Of a DNA stretch of 64,000 bases, positions 12,501 through 23,614 are shown in pieces. The stretch comes from Clonostachys chloroleuca (lineage: Eukaryota; Ascomycota; Sordariomycetes; Hypocreales; Bionectriaceae), in assembly GCA_037952775.1 (NCBI GenBank), contig JBANAY010000003.1:1798001-1862000 (forward strand). Direction: 5' to 3'. A program made the position numbers and the translations under genes. The notes under the pieces were generated by a model. It had not been told where the DNA came from. It was given only the letters and a program-made list of their open reading frames with translations, and searched no databases. Every line of letters starts with the position of its first letter. Within the stretch, counting starts at the first letter, position 1.

Positions 12501-14772
12501 TGGAGGCCGCGACCAGCTGAACAAGGGCACTAAGTGGCTACCACCCCTCGACTGGGCCCGACTGGCAGGCAACCATCTTGCGAGTCGATCACTGCCCCTC
12601 ATATTACGCCCACCTGTAGTGCCGCCCAGCTTGCACAGCCGCACAGCCAATTTTACGAGCGCGACGGATGGCGAATCCAGGCAATTCGAATTGATCAACC
12701 ACCGACAGCGACAAGCAAAGAGAAGCGCTGTGGAAGCAGAGGCGAGGGAGACTTGGACTGATCAGCGGGTCCGCGTCATGGAGCGATCCCTGCTCAGCTG
12801 GACGAGAGGTGCAGCGCCGCGGCAGTCGTACGCAGAGTACTACCTTGCTCCCTGAGCGCTAGGTCTCGCACCGCCCTGATGCTCTTCTTGTGCGCACATA
12901 CACAAGACAAACATAGCAGCATGTGTATGCCCACGGCCAGTCCTGCGGGGATGCACCGCCATTCTGCTGCGTATGCCTGCCAACCTGACTTGCTTCTTTC
13001 CACTTTTAGAAACCTTCAGGTGGATGGTGGATCTCTACCGCCAAAGTCACCAACGACGTGTCAGGGAACGATTCTTTCAGCTCGAGTGCCTACGCGCTAT
13101 GACGCCATGGTTAGACTTGCCTCTACCTCTTTTGTTCCGGACCGTTCAATATTGATTTGGGGAAAATAGTCTGCGCTTCAGGTGCCCAAGACGGCCCTCC
13201 ACGCGTGTCACGGGACCGAATACTTCGTCAGCCCGTCGCTTGCATCTTGCTGGAATCGCATCGTCATCTGCAAATTTCGAAAAGAAAGCCAGGGTCTTCA
13301 ACCCAAGACTGAACCTGGCACCGACACGAACACAGGGAGGGATTCTGACATGGTCACTATGGGTCCTTCTCAGCCTTATGGAGCTGCGTTTACCCCTTGT
13401 AGCGTCTCACCGCACCCCCCTGTACCCGTAATGTCCAGTTCTCCCACCCACCCGCCGGTAATCTTCAGATTGATGTGTGTGGTGATGGCACACATGCATT
13501 CAAGTTGGGGACAGCATCTACGGAGCGCGCTATTTTTGGCCCAGCTTCCCGTTTCTGAGAGAATGGGCTGTTCCCGCCCCCGTCTTTTGGGTTTCCTGCG
13601 GCGGTCCTTGTAAGTCATTACCTCACATAACACCCTCCCTTCCTCTGATATTACGACTTAGATGGATCGCATGGAGCCAGACGAAACCTGCGAGTCATGC
13701 GGCCAGACAAGTGTGCCCAGAACGCGTAATTATTAGTTCAGAAATTGTCTGTCTATCTCGCCACTCTGTCGGTGAGGCAGACAATATTCCTTCTTAGTGT
13801 GCCTGTCAGAGTTTCTTCCTGCCGTGGCTCTTGCATTGCCAACCTGCGATGTAAGTGCCGTCCAACGAGCGCTTAAACCCCCCCATCGCCGGCATGTCTT
13901 GGCGCATCTCTGCACGATCTATCGCTGGGAGCGCCCCCTCAGACTATAATGGTGACCAATCACTTCCGATGAGCCAGTCCAACCACCGACATTGTTACCC
14001 CGAAGAGGGGTTCTGTGCAACTGTTGGTCATCGGGGTGGTAGATACCCCTGCACGATATAGATAGAGCCTCAAGCCAACACGCCAAACACGAGCGGCAAC
14101 GCTGCCACCCGGCAAGCCACTGACAGTTTTAGGATGAAGCGGCCGCAAAAGAGTAATCAATACCAATTGCTTTTTGCGCCGAGATGACCTTTTGCCATGG
14201 CCTCTCACCTGACATGAACGTCATGCATAGCTGGCTAAGACCATCTCGTCATGGGTTTCGGCATCAATAGGTAATCCTGGGATCTCGCGAATCTCCACCC
14301 TGTATTACTGCTTGCCATTGCCCGCCGGTCTATTCGCTGAGGACGCCCGTCCCCGGCGATTGCTGCAATAAAAGTGCCCGCATTGGGGGCTAGTCTGTGC
14401 GATGATGACCAGTAGCGCTCGTCAGAAGCGTATACACGGGAGTTGGACAGGCAGCACTTGGAGATCTCAGCACTTAATGCAAGTGGCTGGCTTTTGCCGC
14501 CCACCTTTTCTGGCTATCTTTTCAATAAGCAGAAATTAGGATGAATCAGCACTGCTCGTTCGTGTTGCCCTTGCCGGCAGGTCCGTTCTGCTTATTTTCG
14601 CCGGTTTGAAATGTGTGTCCGTGACACCGACTGTCATTACTATTTACTTGATTTGGTATCATACACAACGCTTCCCCCTTCCTTCCAGCCAGGATTACAA
14701 TGTTATGTCGGGCGATATAGCGAAAAAAAAGGAAATCGAATGAATCAAGGTTGAAAATCCTGCCGCCACTGA
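9521..14772. other. Gene-poor interval of about 5.2 kb
   Basis: The first few hundred bases are presumably the promoter of the membrane-protein gene. The remainder holds only short overlapping open frames with no recognisable domains and no convincing splice chain. No tRNA, repeat array or transposon ends are visible. Confidence 0.5.
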
Positions 14773-17092
14773 TCAGATGTGGAAGTCCATGGCGTCGCAC
14801 TCGGGGCCACCGTCCATGTCGTGCACCGCTCTCTGCTCCTCCACCATATCCACCACACTGTCCAGATTCATGTCTAGGCTCTCGCCATCCTTGGGCTCCA
14901 GACACGTCTTGAGTAGCTTTCTGTACTTTTCAATCTTGTCCCCCGTCCCCACCATGGCCAGGGCGTCCACATACTCCATCTCGGCCTGCTTCTGGTCCGC
15001 CAAGAGCTGTGCCAGCTGCTGCGCTAAGCTGAGTCGCTCTTCGTATGACTCCTCCTGCATGCTGTCGCCATTGGTCTTGGACAGCTCCTCCTCTACCGCC
15101 TTTTGGATGTGCTGCCGGTTCTGGTACGTGATCAGCTCCGTCACCTGGTGCTTGGCCCGGTTGGCCTCGCTCATCATCTTGGCGGCCGCCTCCTCCGACT
15201 CTATCTGCTCCTCCATCTCGGCTATCTGACGGCGCGCCGCCTCCAGCTCGGCTTGGGTGTTGCTCAGGATGCGCTGGGCCTCCGTCTCCGCCACTTCCTT
15301 CTGATGCCACTCATCGTCGTAGCTTTTAGCTAGATCCTGGAACTTCTCTATTATGAGGGGTGTGATCCTGGAATGCACGGTGGTCGCTGCAGTGGATGAG
15401 AATTTGACAGACGGCTTCGCGCCGTTCTTTTCTAGGAAGGCATCCCGGAAGGAGTTGTGCCGTTGCGACTCGGGCGCGAACGGCGATGACGACCGTTGGG
15501 GGCCGCGCTCCCTCTTGGAAGCGTTGAGCTCCATTATCAGGTCTTCCACGCGGACACCCTCGTTGTTGACCACATCTGTGGAAGCGTGGCGCCCAAGAAG
15601 TGAGCGGATGCACTTCCTCGCGTTTAGCCTGGCCGCCAGGTGGAGTGCCGTGTTCCCCTCGTTATCTTGCGCATCGAGGAGCTGCTGGAATGCGCTATGC
15701 TCTAACGACTCTTGTAACTTATTAAGAATAATGTCGAGATAGTATCTTGAGCACGACGGACTGTACACACGCCCGTTCTTCATAATCGCTGCGTGATGTA
15801 TCACGGTGCAACCTTGTGAATCTCGCACATCGGCCGTCTCGAACAGCTCCTTCATGACTGCGGGGAAGGTGCGCTTCTCGAAACAGTTGGTGAAGTTGAC
15901 GGACCGCATGAGTGGCGTCTCACCTCGGATGTTCTTGGCAGCAACGTTGGCGTTGAAGCGCCTCAACTGCTTGATGACATCTACGTCTCCCATTGCCGAC
16001 GCCCAGTGCAGGGCGGTGTGATTTTCAGAATCAATGATCCAATCGGGCTGGAAATTCGGCGGCGGCTCTGGTTTTACCGTTGGCTGCTCGTTCCGAGATA
16101 GTAGAAAGTAGTCAAGTAGCTCGTCACCATAGATCGAGTGCTGCTGCTCGGTCAACTCCTGCAATTGCTCCTCCCGCTTGCGCTTCCTATGCCCAGTCGA
16201 GGTGATTTGCGATAAGTCAAAACGATCGTCCTCGGCCATGTACGAGGCCGAAGCAATGGTTAAATTATCGGGAATATCGTCCTCCCCCATCAGAGTATCA
16301 CCGCCATTCGAGTATTCTTCAGCTACTGGAGGAGGAGGAGCAGCAGCAGCAGGATCTAAATTTGTATTAGTGGCAACTCTGGCTTGAGATGCCCGCTTAG
16401 ACGTACTATTCCACTTGGGAGGAGCAGGTCGCGCCCGGGGCGCTTTTGGTTTGCTGGCATGCCTGGGAGCCGGAGGCGGGCTCTCGTTGCCGGGTGTGTA
16501 TTCGAAAATGGGTCTTAATCGATCGATCACGCTGTGTCTTTCTGCTAGTGATGTAGCGGCTGGCAAAGGTATCCAAGTTCCTGAAATACCGTATTCGTTA
16601 GCAACCTAACCAGAAGTCGTTCTAGTTTCAATGGTACAAACCTTGATATTTGCCATACCCTCCCTGGATCTTTTCATGAACATCCTTCTGAACATCGCGC
16701 TCCAAGATTCTGGTTCGTGCCGGTTTATCAAAGCCGGCGGCTTTTAGGATATGTGTTGCATTGACCCAGTCATCATGCCGTCTTCGCATAACATGCTCCT
16801 TAAGGTCTGTTCCGAATTGGAATTCATACACTGGTATCTAAAGACAAATGAGGATTAGCCGGTGAAAAACAATTGCGCTCCGCAGGCATCTTATATGATA
16901 CACACCCAAGAGGGAGGGGGAGGAGAAAAAATCAAAATGTTCCCACCAGCGCTGATGATGAAGAGCCATCACAGAGGGTTGTGGGTTACAATTCCTCATC
17001 AATCATAAGTAAAAGAAGAGATCTGATCAACTTACACCACTGTATGTAGCACTATAGACGCCTGGGCCGGTGGCGGGTGTGGGTTTGACCAT
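14773..17092 (-). CDS. APSES/ankyrin transcription factor, MBF-complex DNA-binding subunit (Mbp1/Res2 type)
   Basis: Three exons, 17092-17036, 16837-16642 and 16580-14773, join in phase to 686 aa. Exon 1 encodes the short N-terminus ([19 protein letters not shown]). Exon 2 holds the APSES (KilA-N/MluI-box binding) domain, about residues 20-100, with [20 protein letters not shown] and the [13 protein letters not shown] end completed in exon 3. Residues ~100-220 are Pro/Ala-rich with a basic HRKRKREE stretch that could be a nuclear signal. Ankyrin repeats cover ~225-400 ([41 protein letters not shown]). A coiled coil spans ~475-600. This is the Mbp1/Res1/Res2 architecture; the family drives G1/S genes through ACGCGT boxes. 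Intron 1 is long (198 nt); intron 2 (61 nt) has an unusual GTTTGT donor. The gene diverges from Arp1 across a promoter with ACGCG boxes. Swi6 orthology is disfavoured because the DNA-binding domain is intact. Confidence 0.93.
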
Positions 17093-17859
17093 GGTGGTTG
17101 AGGAGCCGATTCTCACGGCAGCATTCGATATCTTGGGCAATCAGTACCGCCAGGCCAGGTCCCAGTCCAATCGCAGGAAAGAAAGCGCTCGAATGAGATG
17201 GGGGAATAGCTCTTGGTCGGATTGCCGTTGGTGAAGATCTCGCCAATGCTGCAGGGGTTTTTCGGGTTGATGAAGGACGTCGAATTGAGGCCTGCAATAG
17301 AGCTCTCACGTCGGTGACGCGAAATAAGCCGGCTGAGACGCGTATCACGCGCACCTCTTTAAATGTGATGCCTGAGGCCGAAGGAACCCCTGCCCTGGCT
17401 GTCCCCGTCGGCATCTCCCAGCGTGTGCTGGCCTGGGCGGGTACTTAATCTGAGACACCTTCACGTGACGTGGCACCTGTAGAGGCGCCTCCTGAGCGCC
17501 GCTCCCAGCCAACCAGAACGCGTCTAAGATGAAGGAGCTCGCCTTGCAGGCTGTAATTTGCTATCAGATGCCAGACAGCTTGAGACGACAACCACCGGCT
17601 CCTACAAACAAACATTGCATAGATTTTTAAGGAACGCACGAGCTTATCCTTTCACTGGTCCTAAATTTGCTGCCGCGGAAGAGCCAGTCAGTCCCCCAGG
17701 GGCTCTACAGCCCAGCCACGCACAGACGCCGATCGAAGCTCGACTCCCACACAAAGCTGGTGGTGTGTAGTAGTCCCGTGAGACAATCTATAGACGTCGC
17801 AGTGGAACCGATCTTGGCCCCCCTTTGTTAGGACAGTCGTCAATCAACACAACGTGACC
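17093..17859. promoter_or_regulatory. Divergent promoter between the Mbp1-type gene and Arp1
   Basis: The 767-bp interval has no supported gene. It contains four ACGCG-type elements: ACGCGAAA at 17317-17324, ACGCGT at 17338-17343, ACGCGC at 17347-17352 and ACGCGT at 17518-17523. There is also a TCACGTGA palindrome at 17461-17468 (CACGTG E-box) overlapping a TGACGT half-site at 17466-17471. ACGCGT is the known target of MBF, whose DNA-binding subunit is encoded by the adjacent minus-strand gene, so autoregulation is a reasonable inference. The boxes lie 225-432 bp from the Mbp1-type ATG and 336-543 bp from the Arp1 ATG. Confidence 0.6.
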
Positions 17860-19173
17860 ATGGCGGAATCCTTGCACAACGCCCCGATTGTGCTCGACAA
17901 CGGATCTGGAACCATCCGCGCAGGTTTCGCAGGCGAGGATGCGCCGAAGTGTTTCTTCCCTTCCTTTGTTGGACGGCCGAAGCATCTCCGAGTGCTAGCA
18001 GGAGCTTTGGAGGGCGAGGTATTCATCGGTCAGAAGGCGGCGACAGAGCTAAGAGGCCTCTTGAAGATTCGATACCCCTTGGAGCATGGCATTGTCACAG
18101 ATTGGGAGGATATGGAGAGGATATGGGAGTATGTATATGGCGAGGGGCTGAAGACACTGAGTGAAGAGGTATGCTGGTGCTCCAATGGCCATTTTGCGAC
18201 GACAGGATCTAACTGAACGTGAAACAGCACCCCGTCCTCCTCACAGAGCCGCCTCTAAACCCCCGCAGCAATCGCGATATGGCCGCCCAGATCCTATTCG
18301 AAACCTTCAATGTACCCGCGCTGCATACATCCATCCAGGCCGTGCTCTCCTTGTATGCCAGCGGCCGAACGACGGGAATTGTGCTCGACTCGGGAGACGG
18401 TGTTTCGCACGCTGTACCGGTCTACGAGGGATTTGCGATGCCCAGCAGTATCCGCCGAATTGATGTCGCTGGTCGGGATGTCACAGAATACCTGCAGATG
18501 TTGTTACGGAAGAGTGGTTTTGTGTTTCACACCAGTGCGGAGAAGGAGGTCGTGAGATTGATCAAGGAGACGGTATCATACGTGGCGCACGATCCTAAGA
18601 GGGAGGAGCGGGAGTGGCTGGGATTAAAACACCACGAGAGCAAGGCGGTCAATTACATCCTGCCCGATGGTCACAAACTCAAGGTGGGTTGCGATGTTGG
18701 AAAGCTGGTGGTGAAAATGGCGTGCTAACAACTCCCTAGGTCGGCGCTGAGCGTTTCAGAGCGCCAGAGATTCTTTTCGACCCCGAGCTTATCGGCCTGG
18801 AATACCCTGGCGTGCATCAAATTGTTGTTGATGCCATCAACCGTACCGACCTCGATCTTCGCAAATCTCTGTACAGCAACATTGTCCTCTCGGGCGGAAG
18901 TACTTTGACCAAGGGCTTCGGTGACCGTTTACTATCAGAAGTGCAGAAGCTGGCTGTCAAGGACATGAGGATCAAGATCTTTGCACCGCCAGAGCGCAAG
19001 TATTCGACATGGATTGGCGGTAGTATTCTGGCCGGTTTGAGCACATTCCGCAAGGTGAGTCGCATTGATCTTCTTAAAGTGGTAGCGAGGTGATGTACTA
19101 ACTGCCGCAGATGTGGGTGAGCATCGACGATTGGCATGAGAATCCCGATATTATCCATACCAAGTTCACATAG
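17860..19173 (+). CDS. ro-4: Actin-related protein Arp1 (centractin), dynactin subunit; RO-4 orthologue
   Basis: Four exons, 17860-18168, 18228-18683, 18740-19054 and 19111-19173, are all in phase 0 and give 380 aa, a typical Arp1 length. The N-terminus has [18 protein letters not shown], the actin-fold phosphate-1 loop. [17 protein letters not shown] and [20 protein letters not shown] follow. The phosphate-2 region is [20 protein letters not shown]. The C-terminal half has [29 protein letters not shown] and [16 protein letters not shown]. Arp1 forms the short filament of dynactin, which loads cargo on dynein; in Neurospora the ro-4 mutant has curled, ropy hyphae and misplaced nuclei. HLRVLAG distinguishes Arp1 from conventional actin. 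Introns are 59, 56 and 56 nt with good donors. It shares a promoter region with the Mbp1-type gene. Confidence 0.96.
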
Positions 19174-20126
19174 GCGAGAGGCGGACCAAGATCGATACCC
19201 TACTAGACTAATGCCAGGCAGAGAAGAGGCATTTTAACGAGTTCACGTTCGGCGGGAGTTTAAATTTTAAGAAAATGACGCCGAACTCTACGTCTTGAGA
19301 TTCGGGCTGTACAAATAACCCATCAATTCTAAACATGATTACTACAATGCCAAGTCTGGAGGAAGGGGGCGAGGATGATGCCGCGACCCGGAGGGAGACA
19401 GGATGAACATGAGTTGCCTTATTCATAGAAGGAAAAAAAGCAAGCGGGTTTTGTTTGTACTTTTGCATCGCGAATGAGGATTGAGCGGGTGCGCCTTGAT
19501 AGACCGGGCATTGATATCTATCAGATAATTAGAACCTACCTAAGAAGGAAAACGCCAAATGATACCTAAAATGCACATCGAAGTAACTAAGTAGGTAATT
19601 AATAAGATACCTGAAACGAACATCGGAGTAGTTAGGCAATCAATAGTCTACCAGTCTGCCTAAAAAATCCATTCATCATTGTACATTTCACATTGAGTGA
19701 GAGAGTGGTCTTCAGATGATCGGGTGGCCTTGAAAGGCCGCGTTGAAAACATAATATTTATACAGACAGTTTCGTAACGAAATGTCCTTACTACATAAAT
19801 CCCTTTCCTCCTTTTTTGGTTGTTTGGTTTATCGTGCCCTGAGTTGCACACCATTCATTCCGTCATAAATTGGGTATAATAAAAAGTTCACCAGAAACAA
19901 ACTCCGATAGGATCCCATTTGCTCTGAGGTACCCGCTCGCTGTCCTTGAGATGATAAAAAAGCACAAGAAAGTTCAAAAGTTGAAAAAAGTCAAAGTCAA
20001 TGAAAACGCCTCTCGCTTGTTGGGTGGCTGAGAGAGAACATGGCATTATTCCTCCTCACAACATGCAGGTATTTTTTTTTTTTTCGGGTTGGTTCGTTGG
20101 TCAGAGAAGACCATGATGAAGTCATC
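19174..20126. other. Convergent intergenic region with a 45-bp imperfect tandem repeat
   Basis: This lies between the 3' ends of Arp1 (+) and the DUF3602 gene (-). It is A/T-rich with scattered TACCTA/TAGGTA words. Two adjacent copies of a ~45-bp unit begin at 19561 and 19606 (both start GATACCT). No coding frame is supported. Confidence 0.6.
19561..19650. repeat. Imperfect tandem duplication, unit about 45 bp
   Basis: Copy 1 starts at 19561 and copy 2 at 19606. By eye, roughly three quarters of positions match, including GATACCT at the start, ACATCG(A/G)AGTA in the middle and a TAGG-containing end. It sits in a 3' intergenic region and has no visible coding role. Confidence 0.55.
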
Positions 20127-20543
20127 TTAGTGGTGGCTGAAGCTGTTTCGGACCTGCGCCCAGATCTTGGCACCAGAGCTGGAGGTGCTAAAGGAGCTTC
20201 GGGCGTCATCGCTGATGGCGGAGGAGGCGTCGCTGGCCTTGCGTCTGTAGACGTTGCCGGCACCGCCGATGCCGCAGTGGCCAATGGACTGGTCCTCCTG
20301 GGCGGCGAGGCGGCGGACCTCGTCGTCGAGGGAGACGGTGGGGCGCTCGCTGGCCTCGTGGACGTTGCCAGCACCGCCAACGCCGGAGAAGAATCGACGG
20401 GCGGGAGCCTGGGCAGAAGGGGCGGACGACCTGGAGGCCGAGGAGGAGCTCACTCGGTAGGTGTTGCCAGCGCCGCCTCGGCCACAGCGCATGTAGGTGG
20501 TGGCGGAGGGAGCACCCTCAGTGACGATGTAGTTGTTGGTCAT
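20127..20543 (-). CDS. DUF3602 protein with three GGAGN repeats
   Basis: The single exon of 138 codons begins MTNNYIVTEGAPSATTYMRC. Three copies of the family's signature are spread along the chain: RGGAGNTY near residues 23-30, VGGAGNVH near 55-62 and IGGAGNVY near 92-99, separated by Ser/Ala/Arg-rich linkers. This G-x-GGAGN repeat defines the fungal DUF3602 family, small soluble proteins of unknown biochemical function. There is no signal peptide, membrane segment or Cys pattern. The C-terminus (GAKIWAQVRNSFSHH) is compact and basic. The upstream region is ~2.4 kb with no other gene except the tRNA, so expression is probably independently controlled. Confidence 0.9.
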   Translation of the reverse strand: MTNNYIVTEGAPSATTYMRCGRGGAGNTYRVSSSSASRSSAPSAQAPARRFFSGVGGAGNVHEASERPTVSLDDEVRRLAAQEDQSIGHCGIGGAGNVYRRKASDASSAISDDARSSFSTSSSGAKIWAQVRNSFSHH

Positions 20544-22422
20544 GGTAGTTGTGTGTTTTTGCGACTGAGCAAGAGACGAGGGCTTGATGTCTGATTCGAT
20601 GAGCTCAAGGAAGATGTTCTAGTGGCTGTTGATGATGGGGGAAGGCGAATTGAGTTGTCTAGGAATAGGTTCTCAATGGTGTAAGAGTGTATAGTTGGAA
20701 AGCTTGATCTGAAACCGATGCCGGGCTGGAGAGGGAGGGCTATTATACTGTCTGAGGAGCTCTCCCTTTTGGGACTACACTGACACGATTATGATGTGAT
20801 GGGCACGAGGTCCGACCCTATTCGCCTTGGTCACCCGCCCATCAAGGCAGCGCCTAAGGGGAACAACCGAAAAAAACCTTTTTTTGCGCAATCGACCAGG
20901 CACTATTCATCATCATGGGACCGTCTCTCCACACGGACAGGATCCACGCCTGGTCCAGTCGCCTTCCCCCGCGTTTTCATTGATGAGACTGTGTGTTTTA
21001 AGGCATGGGCTTAGCGAGTAGCGCAATCCATGGTGTTGCAAGTGCCAGAACTGACGACTTGCCAGCACCGCACTGTGCATCCTTGTGGAAGTCGTACCTG
21101 TGGAGGCCGTGCTCGGCGTGCAAAGGGCACTGTGGATGGCGAGTTGCAGTCATGAAATCTGTCAGTCACGAGGCTCCTTGTGCCTGAATTCGGAATTTTT
21201 TGTAGGTAATTTTTACCCCATAGAAAAGCTCTAGCGCCGGCCTTGGAGACTCGGGCTCCACATGAGCCATGGATCCTTCATCGCACGCCCATGGCCAGCA
21301 CGGAAGAATTGGCGACAAGAGGTGAAAAATTGAATCGGCCCTCTTGCCCCTTGTCCACTCATCAATTTCCTGGGGGTAATGGAAACCCAAAAAAAAACTG
21401 GAGGCATCGGCGGCTTGCTTGGCTTTTTTATTCCTCTATGTCACTAATCCAGGAGTCGGCCCACTGGAGCAAGGCAACCAGAGAGTGAGTGAGTGAGTAA
21501 GTGAGTGAGTGAGTGAGTGAATGCCTTCAATTCCATTCGGACTGGGCAAGATCTGGAGAGGTCCCGTGATCAACTTCACGTTGAGGAGTCTCGATCGGCC
21601 AATAATGCATGAATGCATGGCCTCGTGATGATAGCTTCATGTCGCAAGTAGAAGAATCAGGGCGGCTAGTGTAGCCAATGCTCACAGCACGTCCCCGAGT
21701 TGAGTGGTGAGGCAAACTCTAGGCGCTGTGGACCAGGAGGGACTCATCAGCACACTTGCTCTCGCGCCTTCATCCAATCTCGGCTGGGCGTGACGACACA
21801 TGCAGCTCCATCTGGCGTCTCGAAAGTCTGGAGACTGGGGCTGACAGAAAAATTTTGCAGCATCAAGTGATGCAGGCGGAGACTCTAGCTGCTTTGATGA
21901 GCAGTCCCGCCAGGCCCGCTGCGGTGCCAGGGCTCGAAAGAAGCAGAGAGAAGCTCAGGTGCAGGAAATGCGCCAAAAATTGCACCTGAGACCTGCGCCA
22001 CTGCAGAAACGGCTTTCGGCCGCCTCCGATCACCTGGAAAATCCGGGGAAAGTGGAACCCGCACAAAACAAAGCAAAAAATCCTGGCTGCTGTCCTTTCT
22101 GCTGGGAGACAGCAGCTCAGCTTTGAGCAGGCGGCCTCTATGTTGTACTGCCATGAAGGTATCTATACAGAAACAATCATTACGAGTATAAATGCATGTT
22201 TATCAATGAGACTATTCTATACTTAAAACTCTAAAAAGATATTCAATACATCTTATGCAGCCACAAACTCATTCATTCCTTCATCTGAGATGGATGCCTT
22301 AAACTTCAGAAACATGAGGATCTTTAGACGAGAGCTACCAAAAACAGACTAATACAAATTAGTATCTCCAAGCAGAGAACAGACCGAAACCGGGATAGAC
22401 GCAAAAGAAACGGCAAAAAGTG
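20544..22422. other. Intergenic: DUF3602 promoter, GAGT microsatellite, then nothing identified
   Basis: The first ~500 bp upstream of the DUF3602 ATG are presumably its promoter. A GAGT-type microsatellite lies at 21483-21522. The rest shows only short overlapping open frames. No protein gene is supported. Confidence 0.5.
21483..21522. repeat. GAGT/GTGA tetranucleotide microsatellite
   Basis: About nine units of GAGT are interrupted once by GTAA. It is non-coding and of no evident function; it would be a length-variable marker. Confidence 0.9.
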
Positions 22423-22510
22423 TGGTTTCGCCCGGGCTCGAACCGGGGACCGTCTCGGCGCAATCGTGTAATTGTTAGCGAGAAATCATGACCAACTAGA
22501 CCACGAAACC
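22423..22510 (-). tRNA. tRNA-Val (anticodon AAC) with a 14-nt intron
   Basis: Read on the minus strand, the 5' acceptor strand GGTTTCG (22510-22504) pairs with CGAAACC (22430-22424), followed by discriminator A at 22423. The D-arm contains GTCTAGTTGGTCATGA. The anticodon stem TCTCG/CGAGA closes the loop CTAACAC, with AAC at 22476-22474. A 14-nt intron (22472-22459) sits after position 37, the standard place. The T-arm is CCCGG-TTCGAGC-CCGGG. The spliced length is 74 nt before CCA, and the stems closely match known fungal tRNA-Val(AAC). A34 is expected to become inosine. Internal A and B boxes should direct RNA polymerase III. Confidence 0.95.
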
Positions 22511-22957
22511 TGGTTTGTTTTCTTGGTTGGGGTCAGTGCGCGAGAAACAAGTTATGGACAGCGCACAGACTCAGCCACTACCCAAAACCAACAAGGACAG
22601 CATCGCATGGCACGGGATCTAGCGTGACATCAATCGCACCCTGGATGCCTTACCCGACGACCGGTGCCTAGAATACCGGGGTCGCGCCCGAGTCCCCGGG
22701 TCCTCCCTCCTACCATCCGAAACATTATCCGTCTGGTGATGGACTCGATCGCAGACAATACCGGACGATACGACACCAACTCTTTCGAGGAGATCGTATT
22801 GCAAATTGAAGCTTAGAAAGGCACTCGCGAAAGTCGGGCGACCCACCGGCCAATCCTTGCTCGCGTGAACGAATTTTCATAAGCCAGGGTGAAGGAGGAA
22901 CCAACCAATACTTCCGAACCTGCTTACTCAAACATTTAAAATCGAAGCGCCGATGCA
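22511..22957. other. Short intergenic region between the tRNA gene and a small plus-strand gene
   Basis: It holds the tRNA 5' flank and the presumed promoter of the gene starting at 22958. No other feature is seen. Confidence 0.5.
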
Positions 22958-23311
22958 ATGAGGAAAATCGCCTCTGCCGCCCTAACCAGCCGGGCAATCG
23001 GGAGGTCAGCTAGCCATAGAATCTCGTCATCATATCGGGACCCTTCCATGCTGTTCCGTCATCAAATCTCTTCCAAGGCCGAATCAATCGAGGGTGGAAC
23101 TCAAACCAAAGATTCGACGTTGCCAAGTGATTCTCTAGTAGAATCATCGAGAAGCAAGGATAAGAAGACGATAGCGCAGCTTGACGAGGAGCTCAGGCTA
23201 CGTCTGGAAGGCATGTCGGGTGATGGTGGCGCTGCCGGTGTCGAGTATGAGAATGGGCGAGCTGAGGGCCTGAAGAGCGAGGTGAAGAGGAACATGTTCA
23301 GAATCATCTGA
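22958..23311 (+). CDS. Small conserved fungal protein, probably mitochondrial, unknown function
   Basis: A single exon of 117 codons. Residues 1-35 are rich in Arg, Ser and Ala with almost no acidic residues (MRKIASAALTSRAIGRSASH), typical of a mitochondrial presequence. The middle is low-complexity. The C-terminal ~50 residues look strongly conserved: KTIAQLDEELRLRLEGMSG, DGGAAGVEYENGRAEG, then SEVKRNMFRII at the very end. I recall this C-terminal pattern (acidic helix, SGDGGxxGxExExG, NMFR) in unnamed Pezizomycotina proteins. No membrane segment or catalytic motif is seen. Its 3' end converges on the GT25 gene 303 bp away. An upstream small exon cannot be excluded. Confidence 0.72.
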   Translation: MRKIASAALTSRAIGRSASHRISSSYRDPSMLFRHQISSKAESIEGGTQTKDSTLPSDSLVESSRSKDKKTIAQLDEELRLRLEGMSGDGGAAGVEYENGRAEGLKSEVKRNMFRII

Positions 23312-23614
23312 ATTGTGAACCAATATGTAAAAGTATTGTAAGATATTTGGTCCAACCAATGTTAATGATAGGTTCGTGATTTTTTCCAGAGAAAGTGAAA
23401 TACAAAAAAGACGCGGTTCGCTAGCCAACTACTCATGAGAATTCGATAAGCCCGGATCATTGCGTGAATCCTATACTCCCCTACCCGTTGTCGCCATCCT
23501 TCATGATAATCTTTAATGATATACATAATCCAATTTTAATTAATACAAGACAAGTTTTGGGTAACGGCCAAGTTGTGTTAAGGAAACGAAGAAGAGAGGA
23601 AAAGACATTAATCC
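23312..23614. other. Convergent 3' intergenic region
   Basis: About 300 bp of A/T-rich sequence between the stops of two convergent genes; presumably 3' UTRs and poly(A) signals. Nothing else is seen. Confidence 0.6.
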
